From Rhodococcus aetherivorans (lineage in GTDB: Bacteria > Actinomycetota > Actinomycetes > Mycobacteriales > Mycobacteriaceae): 64,000 nucleotides of DNA. The translations under genes were made by a program, and so were the position numbers. Positions within the stretch are counted from its first letter, which is position 1, and each line of letters opens with the position of its first letter. This document shows positions 47,261 to 56,256 of this stretch, one piece after another. The notes under the pieces were generated by a model, which was not told the DNA's origin, made no database searches, and saw only the letters and a program-made list of their open reading frames with translations. The DNA is taken from positions 1-64,000 of the forward strand of contig NZ_JAALEG010000018.1 of assembly GCF_011058165.1 (NCBI RefSeq). The letters run 5' to 3'.

Positions 47261-47918
47261 GAAATCCGCCGCCGACGTGGTGGTCGTGCTCGGGCTCGGG
47301 CGGTTCGGCAAGTCGCTCGCGCTCGAGCTGATGAGCCAGGGCACCGAGGTCCTCGGCATCGACTCCAGCGACGCCGTGGTGCAGAAGGTCGCCCACCGCC
47401 TGACCCACGCCGTGGTCGCCGACACCACCGACGAGGAATCGCTGCGGCAACTGTCGGTGCACGAGTACGGCCGCGCCGTCGTGGGAATCGGTTCCGATCT
47501 CGAGGCCAGCCTGCTCACCGCCTCCGCCCTGATCAACCTGGGCGTGCACAACATCTGGGCCAAGGCGATCAGCAACGCGCACGCGAAGATCCTCACCCAG
47601 ATCGGGGTGCACCACGTCGTCCGGCCGGAGCACGACATGGGCAAGCGGGTCGCCCACCTGGTGCGCGGCCGGATGATCGACTACATCGAGTTCGACGACG
47701 GCTTCGCGATGGTCAAGACGACCCCGCCGGCGTTCGCGATCGGCCGGCGCCTCGGCGACACCGCCGTCCGCTCCGACTTCGGCGTGACCGTCGTGGCGAT
47801 CAAACGTCCCGGCGAGGACTTCACCTACGCCACCGCCGACACCGTCCTCGCCCCCGGGGACACCATCATCGTCTCCGGGCGGGTCCGGAACACCGAACGA
47901 TTCAGCGAACTCACCTGA
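47253..47918 (+). CDS. TrkA/KtrA-type regulatory subunit
   Basis: Cytosolic gating protein of 221 residues with RCK-N (Rossmann, GLGRFGKSLA near residues 13-22, and an acidic residue at the end of the second strand) and RCK-C domains. It binds ATP/ADP or NAD(H) to open the KtrB pore. TTG at 47253 overlaps the previous gene by 8 bases. Confidence 0.92.
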   Translation: MARKSAADVVVVLGLGRFGKSLALELMSQGTEVLGIDSSDAVVQKVAHRLTHAVVADTTDEESLRQLSVHEYGRAVVGIGSDLEASLLTASALINLGVHNIWAKAISNAHAKILTQIGVHHVVRPEHDMGKRVAHLVRGRMIDYIEFDDGFAMVKTTPPAFAIGRRLGDTAVRSDFGVTVVAIKRPGEDFTYATADTVLAPGDTIIVSGRVRNTERFSELT

Positions 47919-47947
47919 CAGCACCGGAACGACGTAGGCTGCAGACG

Positions 47948-48025
47948 ATGTCACCGACAGCGCACCAGGAGCGACCGGACCCCCACCCGGCCGCGGCACC
48001 GAACGGCACCGGTCGTGCCCGGTAG
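47948..48025 (+). CDS. Possible leaderless upstream ORF of the potassium channel
   Basis: A 25-codon ORF begins at ATG 47948, 7 bases after TAGGCT (47935-47940), and ends with TAG at 48025, overlapping the channel GTG at 48015 by 11 bases. The channel GTG has no ribosome site, so coupling through this ORF is plausible. The peptide is Pro/Ala/His-rich with no homology seen. It could also be chance. Confidence 0.3.
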   Translation: MSPTAHQERPDPHPAAAPNGTGRAR

Positions 48026-49085
48026 CACGCTGAGGACCCGGTTCAGCCGTTCCGACGCCCTGACCGAGCGACCCGACTTCGCGCTGGTGGGCATCCTGCG
48101 GGTGCCGCAGCTACAGACCAGCCCGGGCCGGGCGATCGTGCGCCGGATCGGGTACGCCCTGATCGCCCTGGCCCTGGTGGTGCTCGTCGTCTACCTCGAC
48201 CGCGACGGCTACTCCGACGCCCAGGACAACGAACTGTCGTTGCTGGACTGCCTCTACTACGCGACGGTGTCGCTCTCGACCACCGGCTACGGCGACATCA
48301 CCCCCATCACACCGCAGGCCCGCCTCGTCAACGTCCTGGTCATCACCCCGCTGCGGATCTTCTTCCTCATCATCCTGGTCGGCACCACCCTCTCCGCCCT
48401 GACCGAGAGCTCCCGCCAAACCTTCCGCATCCAACGCTGGCGACACCGCGTGCGCAACCACACCGTCGTCGCCGGCTACGGCACCAAGGGCCGCACCGCG
48501 GTCGAGGCGATGCTCGGCGACGGCGCCGCGCCCTCGGACATCGTCGTCGTCGACACCGACCCCGTGGTGCTCGACGCCGCCAGCGGCCAGGGCTTGGTCA
48601 CCGTCCAGGGCTCGGCGACCAAGTCCGACGTGCTGCGCCTGGCCGGGGTGCCGCACTGCGACTCGATCGTCGTCGCCGCCAACCGCGACGACACCGCGGT
48701 GCTCGTCACCCTCACCGCCCGTGAACTCGCCCCCGCCGCCAAGATCGTCGTGGCCATCCGCGAATCGGAGAACACCCATCTGCTCCGACAGTCGGGCGCC
48801 GACACGGTGGTGATCTCCTCCGAGACGGCGGGCCGGTTGCTCGGAGCCGCCACCATCACCCCGAACGTCGTGGAAATGATCGAGGACCTGCTCACCCCGG
48901 AGGAAGGCTTCGCGATCGCCGAACGCGAGGTCGAACCCGGCGAGGTCGGCGGCTCACCGCGGCACCTCCCCGACATCGTCCTGGGCGTCGAACGCAACGG
49001 CCGCCTGCTGCGTGTCGGGTCCCCGGAGGTCGAGGCGGTGGAGGCCGGCGACCGGCTGCTCTACCTCCGGCGCGTCTCGGACTGA
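48015..49085 (+). CDS. Potassium channel with RCK domain
   Basis: Protein of 356 residues. An Ion_trans_2 pore has the filter STTGYGDITP between two membrane helices (about 45-130). It is followed by an RCK Rossmann domain (HTVVAGYGTKGRTAVEAM near 150-167) and an RCK-C-like domain. This is a ligand-gated K+ channel of the Kch/MthK kind. It follows the KtrB-KtrA pair by about 100 bases and makes a potassium-homeostasis cluster. Start at GTG 48015 is by homology only. Confidence 0.9.
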   Translation: MPGSTLRTRFSRSDALTERPDFALVGILRVPQLQTSPGRAIVRRIGYALIALALVVLVVYLDRDGYSDAQDNELSLLDCLYYATVSLSTTGYGDITPITPQARLVNVLVITPLRIFFLIILVGTTLSALTESSRQTFRIQRWRHRVRNHTVVAGYGTKGRTAVEAMLGDGAAPSDIVVVDTDPVVLDAASGQGLVTVQGSATKSDVLRLAGVPHCDSIVVAANRDDTAVLVTLTARELAPAAKIVVAIRESENTHLLRQSGADTVVISSETAGRLLGAATITPNVVEMIEDLLTPEEGFAIAEREVEPGEVGGSPRHLPDIVLGVERNGRLLRVGSPEVEAVEAGDRLLYLRRVSD

Positions 49086-49091
49086 TCGGAA

Positions 49092-49112
49092 CGTCCCGGA
49101 CCGGCCGGGGCG
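49092..49112. terminator. Hairpin between the channel and the dehydrogenase
   Basis: CGTCCCGG (49092-49099) and CCGGGGCG (49105-49112) form an 8-bp stem with one G-T pair and a 5-base loop, between two converging genes. Confidence 0.55.
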
Positions 49113-49149
49113 TCTCGGACCGACCGTGCGGTTGCCGTCCCGGGTTCCG

Positions 49150-50019
49150 CTATCCGGCCGGGGCGCACAGCCGCGCCGACAGCTCCCAGAGTCCGCGGGC
49201 GACAGCCTCGTCGTGCGAGCGCGAATTGGATTCGACACGCTCGGGGGCGCCCCGCAGCTCGAACAGGCCACCGGGACCGTAGTACCCGCCGGGCTCGACG
49301 CCGGGCGCGGTGGCCGCGTACAGCAGCGGCAGCGCTCCGGTCTGCGGGGACTGCCCCACCAGCCGGTTCGCCACGCCCAGGAACACGTCCTGGATCGACT
49401 CGGTGTGTGACTGCAGGTTCGTCGAGGAGTATCCCGGGTGCGCGGCCACCGCCACGACCGGGGACTGCTGCTCGGTGAGCCGGCGCTGCAGCTCGTGGGT
49501 GAACAGCAGGTTGGCCAGCTTCGACTGCCCGTACGCCAGCCACCGGTCGTAGCGACGGTGCTCCCAGTTCAGGTCGTCGAGATCGATGCGGCCGATCCGG
49601 TGCATGCCGCTCGACATCGTCACCACGCGGTCGGTGACGCGCTCGCCCAGCAGGGCGGTGAGGGCGAAGTGGCCGAGGTGATTGGTTCCGATCTGCATCT
49701 CGAATCCGTCGACGGTGCGGCGCAGCGGTACTGCCATCACGCCGGCGTTGTTGACCAGCACGTCGACCTCGTCGACGCCCCCGGCGAATTCACGCACCGA
49801 TGCCAGGTCGGCCAGATCGAGGCGCCGCACCTGCGCGTTGGGCCCGATCTCCCGGGCCACGGCCTCGCCCTTGGCCACGTTCCGGCACGCCAGCACCACC
49901 CGCGCCCCCGCGGCCCCGAGTGCGCGGGCCGCCACCTCGCCCAGGCCGCTGTTGGCGCCCGTCACCACGAAGGTGCGGCCGTCCTGCTTCGGGATGTCGC
50001 GTGTGGTCCAAGCCGTCAT
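49150..50019 (-). CDS. Short-chain dehydrogenase/reductase (retinol-dehydrogenase-like)
   Basis: NAD(P)-dependent SDR of 289 residues. Cofactor motif TGANSGLG (20-27), NNAGVM, a catalytic Ser in VVTMSSGMH, and YGQSK (YxxxK) are all present. The gene is clearly related to the SDR at 53353-54231, with long shared stretches such as ACRNVA, GEAVAR and RRLDLADLASVREFA. Start at ATG 50019; the upstream extension to 50196 is rejected. Divergent from the GntR gene. Substrate unknown. Confidence 0.9.
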   Translation of the reverse strand: MTAWTTRDIPKQDGRTFVVTGANSGLGEVAARALGAAGARVVLACRNVAKGEAVAREIGPNAQVRRLDLADLASVREFAGGVDEVDVLVNNAGVMAVPLRRTVDGFEMQIGTNHLGHFALTALLGERVTDRVVTMSSGMHRIGRIDLDDLNWEHRRYDRWLAYGQSKLANLLFTHELQRRLTEQQSPVVAVAAHPGYSSTNLQSHTESIQDVFLGVANRLVGQSPQTGALPLLYAATAPGVEPGGYYGPGGLFELRGAPERVESNSRSHDEAVARGLWELSARLCAPAG

Positions 50020-50186
50020 GTCGGCCACCCTACGGGGAACGGGACATCCGGGAAAGGAACCCGCTCGGCCACCCGCCCGGCGCCGACACGTCGCCGACAC
50101 GTTCCCGAAACAGGCCGGCGATAGGGTCGCCTCGCTTCCGTCGCCCGTCGCGCCGGAATTCCGAAGGGAGCAGTAGGAGGGGTCCC

Positions 50187-50927
50187 GTGCCGCCACGTCG
50201 CAGGTCGATACTGCTCGACCGGCTCGAATCCGGGACCCCCGGCCGTCCCCAGCAGGCCATCCTCGACGAACTGCGCCGCGTCATCCTCTCCGGCGCCGTC
50301 CCGCCGGGAACCCCCATCCCGGTACCCGAGGTGGCGGAACTGTTCGGCGTCAGCCGCATCCCGATCCGGGAATCGCTGAAAACCCTCATCGGCGAGGGAC
50401 TCGTCGACCACCGGCGGAACCACGGATACGCCGTCGCCCGGCTGACCGCCGCCGAACTCCGCGAGATGTATCTCGTGCGGGAAACCCTCGAGACGGCAGC
50501 ACTGACGGCGGCGGTGGCGCTGGCCACCGAAGCCGATCACGCCCACGCCGCATGGGTCCACGCACGCCTCGAACGCGCCGTCGCCGACGACGATCCGCAC
50601 ACCTACCACCGCGAGAGCCGCGAGTTCCACCTGGCGCTGGCCGGCCCGTCGCGCATGCACCGGCTGCTGCACATGCTCGAATCGGCTTGGAACATCACCG
50701 AACCCGTGCAACCGATGGTGCACGTGTCCGCGGTGCAGCGGACGGTTCTGCATGCCGAGCACGAGCGGATGCTGACCGCGTTCCTGGCCCGGGACACGGC
50801 GGGGCTCCTCGCCGCCGCCGACGCCCACAACCATCGGCTCGATTCCGTGATCGCGACGCTGCCCGCCGACGCCGGGTTGCTGACCCCGGAAGATATACCG
50901 ATCGGGAAACCCACCGGCAACACCTGA
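50187..50927 (+). CDS. GntR/FadR-family regulator
   Basis: Regulator of 246 residues: winged-helix DNA-binding domain (about 18-85, GVSRIPIRESLKTLIGEGL within it) and an FCD ligand-binding domain (about 95-225) with metal-binding His/Asp residues in an HxxRE...H pattern typical of FadR/VanR proteins. AGGAGG lies 6 bases before GTG at 50187. It precedes the NCS1 permease and racemase genes and probably controls them in response to a ureide, hydantoin or similar acid. Confidence 0.9.
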   Translation: MPPRRRSILLDRLESGTPGRPQQAILDELRRVILSGAVPPGTPIPVPEVAELFGVSRIPIRESLKTLIGEGLVDHRRNHGYAVARLTAAELREMYLVRETLETAALTAAVALATEADHAHAAWVHARLERAVADDDPHTYHRESREFHLALAGPSRMHRLLHMLESAWNITEPVQPMVHVSAVQRTVLHAEHERMLTAFLARDTAGLLAAADAHNHRLDSVIATLPADAGLLTPEDIPIGKPTGNT

Positions 50928-51054
50928 TCGTTACCGTTCACCTCATCGGAATTCACCACCGTCGCTGAGATTCCGGGTCCACTGCCTTCCTCGCGGACCT
51001 GCGCCGTGCCGAACCGATCGGCGCCCCGCCGGTCGTCGACGTCCAGGAGTACCC

Positions 51055-52626
51055 ATGACCGAATTGATCTCTCCCCGCCGTGATCTGCCGCGCGGCGCCG
51101 TGCTCGGCGCCGACGACCTCGTCGAAGCGGCGGGCCACCCCGTCGGCGGCGGGCTGGTCGAGCCGGACTACGACCCGCGGCTCACCAACGAGGACCTCGC
51201 CCCGCTGAAGAAGCAGAGCTGGGGCTCGTACAACATCTTCGCGTTCTGGATGTCCGACGTGCACAGCGTCGGGGGCTACGTCACCGCCGGCAGCCTCTTC
51301 GCCCTCGGCCTGGCCAGCTGGCAGGTGCTGGTGGCCCTGCTCGCCGGCATCACGATCGTCTACTTCTTCTGCAACCTCGTCGCCAAGCCCAGTCAGGTGA
51401 CCGGCGTGCCCTATCCGGTGATCTGCCGCAGCGTCTTCGGGGTGCTCGGCGCGAACATACCCGCGATCATCCGCGGCCTGATCGCGGTGGCCTGGTACGG
51501 AATCCAGACGTTCCTCGCCTCGGCGGCGCTCGATGTGGTGCTGATCAAGCTGTTCCCGTCGCTGGCCCCGTACGCGGTGGTGGAGGACTACGGCTTCGCC
51601 GGACTCTCCGCCCTGGGCTGGGGCAGCTTCCTGACCCTGTGGATCGTGCAGGCCTGCGTATTCTGGCGCGGCATGGAGTCGATCCGTAGGTTCATCGACT
51701 TCTGCGGTCCCGCAGTCTATGTCGTGATGTTCCTGCTGTGCGGCTACCTGATCTCCCAGGCCGGTTGGAGCGCAATCGATCTGAATCTCGGCTCGGTGAC
51801 CTACACGGGCCTGGATGCGATTCCGGTGATGCTGGGCGCGATTGCGCTGGTGGTGTCCTACTTCTCCGGACCGATGCTGAACTTCGGCGATTTCTCCCGC
51901 TACGGAAAGTCCTTCGCCGCGGTGAAGAAGGGCAACCTCCTCGGCCTGCCGGTCAACTTCCTGGTGTTCTCGCTGCTCGTGGTGATCACCGCGTCGCTGA
52001 CCCTGCCCGTGTACGGCGAGCTGATCACCGATCCCGTCGAAACGGTCGCCCGCATCGACTCGACCTTCGCGATCGTGCTCGGTGCCCTGACGTTCACCGT
52101 CGCCACCATCGGCATCAACATCGTCGCCAACTTCATCTCCCCCGCCTTCGACTTCTCCAACGTCAGCCCCCAGCGGATCAGCTGGCGCGCCGGCGGAATG
52201 ATCGCCGCCGTCGGCTCGGTGCTGATCACCCCGTGGAACCTGTACAACAACCCCGATGTCATCCACTACACCCTCGAGACGCTCGGCGCGTTCATCGGTC
52301 CGCTGTTCGGCATCCTGATCGCGGACTACTACCTGGTGCGGAGGCAGAAGGTGATCGTCGACGATCTGTTCACCATGTCCGAGCGCGGCGCGTACTGGTA
52401 CCGCAAGGGCTACAACCCCGCCGCGGTGATCGCCACCGTCGTCGGCGCCGCCGTCGCGGTGATCCCGGTGCTGGTCAAGTCCGCGCCCGGCATGCACACC
52501 GCCGCGCAGTACAGCTGGTTCATCGGGTGCGGCCTCGGCCTGGCCGTCTACTACGTCCTCGCCACCCGCACCGCCCTCGCGGTCCGCGTCGGCGACGGTT
52601 CCGCCGAACCGGTGAGCGTGGGCTGA
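51055..52626 (+). CDS. NCS1-family nucleobase/allantoin/hydantoin permease
   Basis: Transporter of 523 residues with about 12 membrane helices. Signatures are PLKKQSWGSYNIFAFWMSDVHSVGGYVTAG near residues 50-80 (two pieces), the VSYFSGPMLNFGDFSRYGKS loop and NISPQRISW-like VSPQRISWRAGG. NCS1 carriers import allantoin, hydantoins, purines or pyrimidines with Na+ or H+. AGGAGT precedes ATG at 51055. The racemase gene follows after 5 bases. A hydantoin or allantoin substrate is inferred from this neighbour. Confidence 0.9.
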   Translation: MTELISPRRDLPRGAVLGADDLVEAAGHPVGGGLVEPDYDPRLTNEDLAPLKKQSWGSYNIFAFWMSDVHSVGGYVTAGSLFALGLASWQVLVALLAGITIVYFFCNLVAKPSQVTGVPYPVICRSVFGVLGANIPAIIRGLIAVAWYGIQTFLASAALDVVLIKLFPSLAPYAVVEDYGFAGLSALGWGSFLTLWIVQACVFWRGMESIRRFIDFCGPAVYVVMFLLCGYLISQAGWSAIDLNLGSVTYTGLDAIPVMLGAIALVVSYFSGPMLNFGDFSRYGKSFAAVKKGNLLGLPVNFLVFSLLVVITASLTLPVYGELITDPVETVARIDSTFAIVLGALTFTVATIGINIVANFISPAFDFSNVSPQRISWRAGGMIAAVGSVLITPWNLYNNPDVIHYTLETLGAFIGPLFGILIADYYLVRRQKVIVDDLFTMSERGAYWYRKGYNPAAVIATVVGAAVAVIPVLVKSAPGMHTAAQYSWFIGCGLGLAVYYVLATRTALAVRVGDGSAEPVSVG

Positions 52627-52631
52627 TCGGA

Positions 52632-53378
52632 ATGCGCATCAAGGTCGTCAACCCGAACACCACCCGGTCGATGACCGCCACCATCGAGGCGTGTGCCCGG
52701 ACCGTCGCCGGCCCGGGCACCGATGTCGAGGCGGTCAGCCCCACGATGGGTCCCGCCTCGATCGAGAGCCACTACGACGAGGCGCTCGCCGTACCGGGTG
52801 TGCTCGCCGAGATCGCCGCGGGCGAGGAGGCCGGCGTCGACGGATACGTCATCGCCTGTTTCGGCGACCCGGGGCTCGACGCAGCGCGGGAGATCGCCGC
52901 CGGGCCCGTCGTCGGCATCGCGGAGGCCGCCATGCACGCGGCCGCGCTCCTGGGTCGTGGCTTCTCCGTCGTCACGACGCTGGGCCGGACCACCGGCCGG
53001 ACGTGGGATCTGGCCGAACGGTACGGCCTGCGCCGGTCCTGCCTCGGCGTGCACGCGTGCGAGCTGCCGGTGCTGGACCTCGAGACCGATCCCGACGCCC
53101 GCAAGATCGTCACGGAGGCCTGTTTCGAGGCGCTCGACTCGGACGGCTCCGACGCCGTCGTGCTCGGGTGTGCCGGCATGGCCGACCTGTGCGCACACAT
53201 CTCCGAGGAGCTCGGCGCCCCGGTCGTGGACGGGGTGGCCGCGGCGACGTTGTTCGTCCAGTCCCTGGTCACGCTGGGTCTGCGCACCGGCAAACGGGGC
53301 GAGTTCGCCGTCCCGCCGGCGAAGCCGTACGCGGGCCTGCTGGCGCCGTTCGCTAGAGCTCGAACCGCACGCCCGTGA
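52632..53378 (+). CDS. Asp/Glu/hydantoin racemase family enzyme
   Basis: Cofactor-free racemase of 248 residues with two catalytic Cys: C76 (ACFGDPGLD) and C180 (LGCAGMAD). The N-terminal MRIKVVNPNTTRSMT matches hydantoin/allantoin racemases such as HpxA. It follows an NCS1 permease by 5 bases, and together they look like uptake and racemisation of a 5-substituted hydantoin or allantoin. No hydantoinase, allantoinase or carbamoylase is next to it, so ring opening must occur elsewhere. Confidence 0.92.
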   Translation: MRIKVVNPNTTRSMTATIEACARTVAGPGTDVEAVSPTMGPASIESHYDEALAVPGVLAEIAAGEEAGVDGYVIACFGDPGLDAAREIAAGPVVGIAEAAMHAAALLGRGFSVVTTLGRTTGRTWDLAERYGLRRSCLGVHACELPVLDLETDPDARKIVTEACFEALDSDGSDAVVLGCAGMADLCAHISEELGAPVVDGVAAATLFVQSLVTLGLRTGKRGEFAVPPAKPYAGLLAPFARARTARP

Positions 53379-54231
53379 GCTTCTCCGACAGCTCCCACAG
53401 TTGCCGGGCGGTGTCCGGATCTCCGGCGCGGCGGCTGTAGGCGGCCACGGTCGGCGGGCCGTACAGCTCGAAGAAGCGGTCCGGCCCGATGTAGCCGCCG
53501 GTCACCTCGGGATCGGCGGCGGCCACCACCACGGATTCGGCGCCCTGGGCCGGGGTGCGCTCGAGCACTCTCTTCCCGAGGCGGAACAACTGGTCGAACC
53601 ACGTTCCGGTGTGCGTGCCGACGTCGGTGGCCGCGTAGCCCGGATGCGCGGCCACCGCCCGCAGCGGCGATCCGGCGGCCGCCAGCCGGCGCCCGAGCTC
53701 GAGGCTGAACATCAGGTTCGCCAGCTTGGATTCCGCGTAGGCCAGCGAGCGGCTGTAGTGCCGGCGGCGCTCCCAGTTCAGGTCGTCGAGATGGATGCGC
53801 CCGAACCGGTGACTCATGCTCGAGACGGTGACCACGCGGTCGGTGAGCCGATCGAGCAGCAGCCCGGTCAGCGCGAAGTGCCCGAGGTGGTTGGTGCCCA
53901 TCTGCATCTCGAAGCCGTCCACCGTGCGGCTCAGCGGCACACCCATCACGCCGGCGTTGTTGACGAGCACGTCGACGGTCTCGATGCCCGACGCGAACTC
54001 CCGCACCGACGCCAGGTCGGCGAGATCGAGCCGGCGCACCTGCGCGTGCGGGCCGATATCCCGCGCGACCGCCTCGCCCCTGGCCACGTTCCGGCACGCG
54101 AGCACCACGTCGGCACCGGCGGCACCGAGCGCCCGGGCGGTGGCCGCACCGAGGCCGCTGTTCGCGCCGGTCACCACGAAGGTGCGGCCCCGCAGGGTGC
54201 CGGGTGCCGGCGGGGAGAACCGTTCAGGCAC
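53353..54231 (-). CDS. Short-chain dehydrogenase/reductase, paralogue of the one at 49150-50019
   Basis: SDR of 292 residues with TGANSGLG (20-27), NNAGVM, VVTVSSMSH and YAESK. It is markedly similar to the gene at 49150-50019, and the two lie as direct repeats around the GntR-NCS1-racemase set. Its start overlaps the upstream mycolyltransferase stop by 8 bases. Substrate unknown. Confidence 0.9.
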   Translation of the reverse strand: MPERFSPPAPGTLRGRTFVVTGANSGLGAATARALGAAGADVVLACRNVARGEAVARDIGPHAQVRRLDLADLASVREFASGIETVDVLVNNAGVMGVPLSRTVDGFEMQMGTNHLGHFALTGLLLDRLTDRVVTVSSMSHRFGRIHLDDLNWERRRHYSRSLAYAESKLANLMFSLELGRRLAAAGSPLRAVAAHPGYAATDVGTHTGTWFDQLFRLGKRVLERTPAQGAESVVVAAADPEVTGGYIGPDRFFELYGPPTVAAYSRRAGDPDTARQLWELSEKLTGVRFEL

Positions 54232-55213
54232 CGATGGAGGACTTCATCATGGGCAGCATCGCCCACAGCTGGTCCTGCCAGTAACCCCACGTGTGGGTGC
54301 CGGCGGCCGGGAAGTCGAAGTGGGCGGAGTTGATGCCCAGGGTCGCCAACCGCACCTGGAACGCGCGGTTCTGCGCCAGGGCGAGCGCCTCGAGTCCCAT
54401 CGCGTTACCCGTGTTGAACACCCCGATCGCGGAGTTCGGCCGGTCGTGCTGGCCGGGCAGGCCGCTGCCCGCGGAGATCCACATCGGCAGCCCCCGCATG
54501 CTGGGCGCGGCGACGAACGGGTCGTTGCGCAGCCACGCCGAGTTCCACGGCGGGCCCCACATCGAGTCGGCGTTGTAGCCGCCGGAGTCGATCATCGCGA
54601 GGCGGATCGCCTCCCGCATACCGGGCGCGGACAGGTTCAGGTAACCGGACATGGAACCGGCGAAGCGGAACTGGTCGCGGTGGTAGGCCGCGAGGATCAG
54701 CGCCGCGTTGCCTCCCATCGACAGGCCCACGATCGCGTTGCTGGAACGGTCGATGCCGTACGTACCGGCCAGGAAGTCCGGCAGGTTCTGGGTGAGGAAG
54801 GACTCCCACTTGTAGGTGTAGCGCTGGCCGTTGAGGTTGCTCGGCGCGTACCAGTCCGTGTAGAAGCTGGACTGGCCGCCGACCGGCATCACCACGTTGA
54901 CGCCGTGATCCGACAGCCACGCGGCGTTCGTCTCGTGCTCCCAGCCGCTCACGTCGTTGGTGGCGCGCAGGCCGTCGAGCAGGTACATGGCCTTGTTGCT
55001 GCCGTTGTTCGCCAGCCAGATGCGGACCTTGATCTGGCCGACCCCGCCCGGCGCCGGCACCCAGTGTTCCCGCAGGCGGGAGTAGGGGTCCGCCGAGGCG
55101 GTGCCCGCGCCGGCGAAGGCCACCGCGAGCGGCAGCACGAGCGCCGCGATCAGGAATCGGACGAGCGCCCGAACCCCCCGGCGTCCGGCCTTGGTTCTGG
55201 AAGTATGAGTCAC
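54224..55213 (-). CDS. Antigen-85-type mycolyltransferase/esterase
   Basis: Secreted alpha/beta hydrolase of 329 residues. A twin-Arg-free signal peptide (Arg-rich N-region, hydrophobic core about 18-36) is likely cleaved after ASA at about 41. Nucleophile S165 is in GLSMGGNA, H307 in THTWGYW and E275 in GLEALALA, as in Ag85 proteins that transfer mycolates onto trehalose and arabinogalactan. GTG at 55213 is preferred because GGAG lies 6 bases upstream; ATG at 55225 is the alternative. Its presence supports a mycolata host. Confidence 0.9.
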   Translation of the reverse strand: MTHTSRTKAGRRGVRALVRFLIAALVLPLAVAFAGAGTASADPYSRLREHWVPAPGGVGQIKVRIWLANNGSNKAMYLLDGLRATNDVSGWEHETNAAWLSDHGVNVVMPVGGQSSFYTDWYAPSNLNGQRYTYKWESFLTQNLPDFLAGTYGIDRSSNAIVGLSMGGNAALILAAYHRDQFRFAGSMSGYLNLSAPGMREAIRLAMIDSGGYNADSMWGPPWNSAWLRNDPFVAAPSMRGLPMWISAGSGLPGQHDRPNSAIGVFNTGNAMGLEALALAQNRAFQVRLATLGINSAHFDFPAAGTHTWGYWQDQLWAMLPMMKSSIGA

Positions 55214-55354
55214 ACCAGGCTCCATCAGCACATCTGTAGCAACAACAACTGTGGCCCCGACAGTTACGCAACAACACGGTAGAGGTCCACGTCGGCCTGT
55301 ACGAGGCTTGCACATAATCGTTATCGAGCAAAGCCGAACCGAAAGGCAGGCGCA

Positions 55355-56254
55355 ATGAGCAGCGACCTCGGCAGGCGGCCGGTCACCGTCGGAATCGACG
55401 GCTCCGACGCCGCGAAACAGGCTGCGACCTGGTCCGCAGCCGTCGCCGCGCGGCTCGGCACGAACCTGCAGCTCGTCCATTCGCTGCCGGGCCCCCGGAA
55501 TTATTTCAGTGACGCCGCGCTGCGCGCGCGGACCGAATACACCCAGCGCCTCGCCGAAATCGGCCGTGAACTGCTCGACGACACCGCGGCGGCGCTGCAC
55601 CGGCGGCACCCGGATCTCGAGGTGGTCACAACCGTCCATGACGGCCCACCCGACCTGGCGCTGCTCGAACACGGCGACCGCAGCCGGATGCTCGTGCTCG
55701 GAGCCACCGGCACGGGTGCGCTCGGTTCGCTGCTCACCGGCTCCACCGCGCTGCGGGTCGCCAACCGGTCCACCTGCCCGGTCGTGCTCTGGCGGGGCGA
55801 TCCGGTCCCCGAACCGGGCACGGACCGCCGGCCGGTGCTGGTCGGCATCGACGGCAGCGAGGACGCCGGCCCGGTGGTCACCGCCGCGTTCGACATGGCC
55901 GCGGCGCTCGGGGTCGGCGTCCTCGCCGCGCACGCGTGGGGTGCCGGGGAGGTGGCGGGCCGCACCTCGGCGCTCGAACTGATCGACTGGGCAGTCGTCG
56001 AGGCCGAGGAGACGGCGTTGCTGTCCGAGTGCATCGCCGGGCAGCGCGAGCGGTACCCGGACGTGCCGGTCACCGAGATCGTCGAGCAGATCGGCGCCCG
56101 GCACCTGCTGCTGCGGCTGGCGACGCACGCTCAGTTGAGCGTCGTCGGCAGCCACGGCCGGGGACTGCTCGGCGGCCTGCTCCTGGGCTCGACGAGTCAG
56201 GCGCTGCTGCACCACGCGCCGTGCCCGACCATGATCTGCCGTCCGGGGGTGTGA
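55355..56254 (+). CDS. Tandem universal stress protein
   Basis: Protein of 299 residues with two USP domains (about 8-148 and 160-298). The ATP-binding G-x2-G-x9-G(S/T) motif is clear in the second domain (GSHGRGLLGGLLLGST) and partly present in the first (GATGTGALGSLLTGST). Such tandem USPs are typical dormancy/hypoxia genes in mycobacteria. It lies 2 bases before the Rip3-like protease gene. Confidence 0.9.
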   Translation: MSSDLGRRPVTVGIDGSDAAKQAATWSAAVAARLGTNLQLVHSLPGPRNYFSDAALRARTEYTQRLAEIGRELLDDTAAALHRRHPDLEVVTTVHDGPPDLALLEHGDRSRMLVLGATGTGALGSLLTGSTALRVANRSTCPVVLWRGDPVPEPGTDRRPVLVGIDGSEDAGPVVTAAFDMAAALGVGVLAAHAWGAGEVAGRTSALELIDWAVVEAEETALLSECIAGQRERYPDVPVTEIVEQIGARHLLLRLATHAQLSVVGSHGRGLLGGLLLGSTSQALLHHAPCPTMICRPGV

Positions 56255-56256
56255 CG

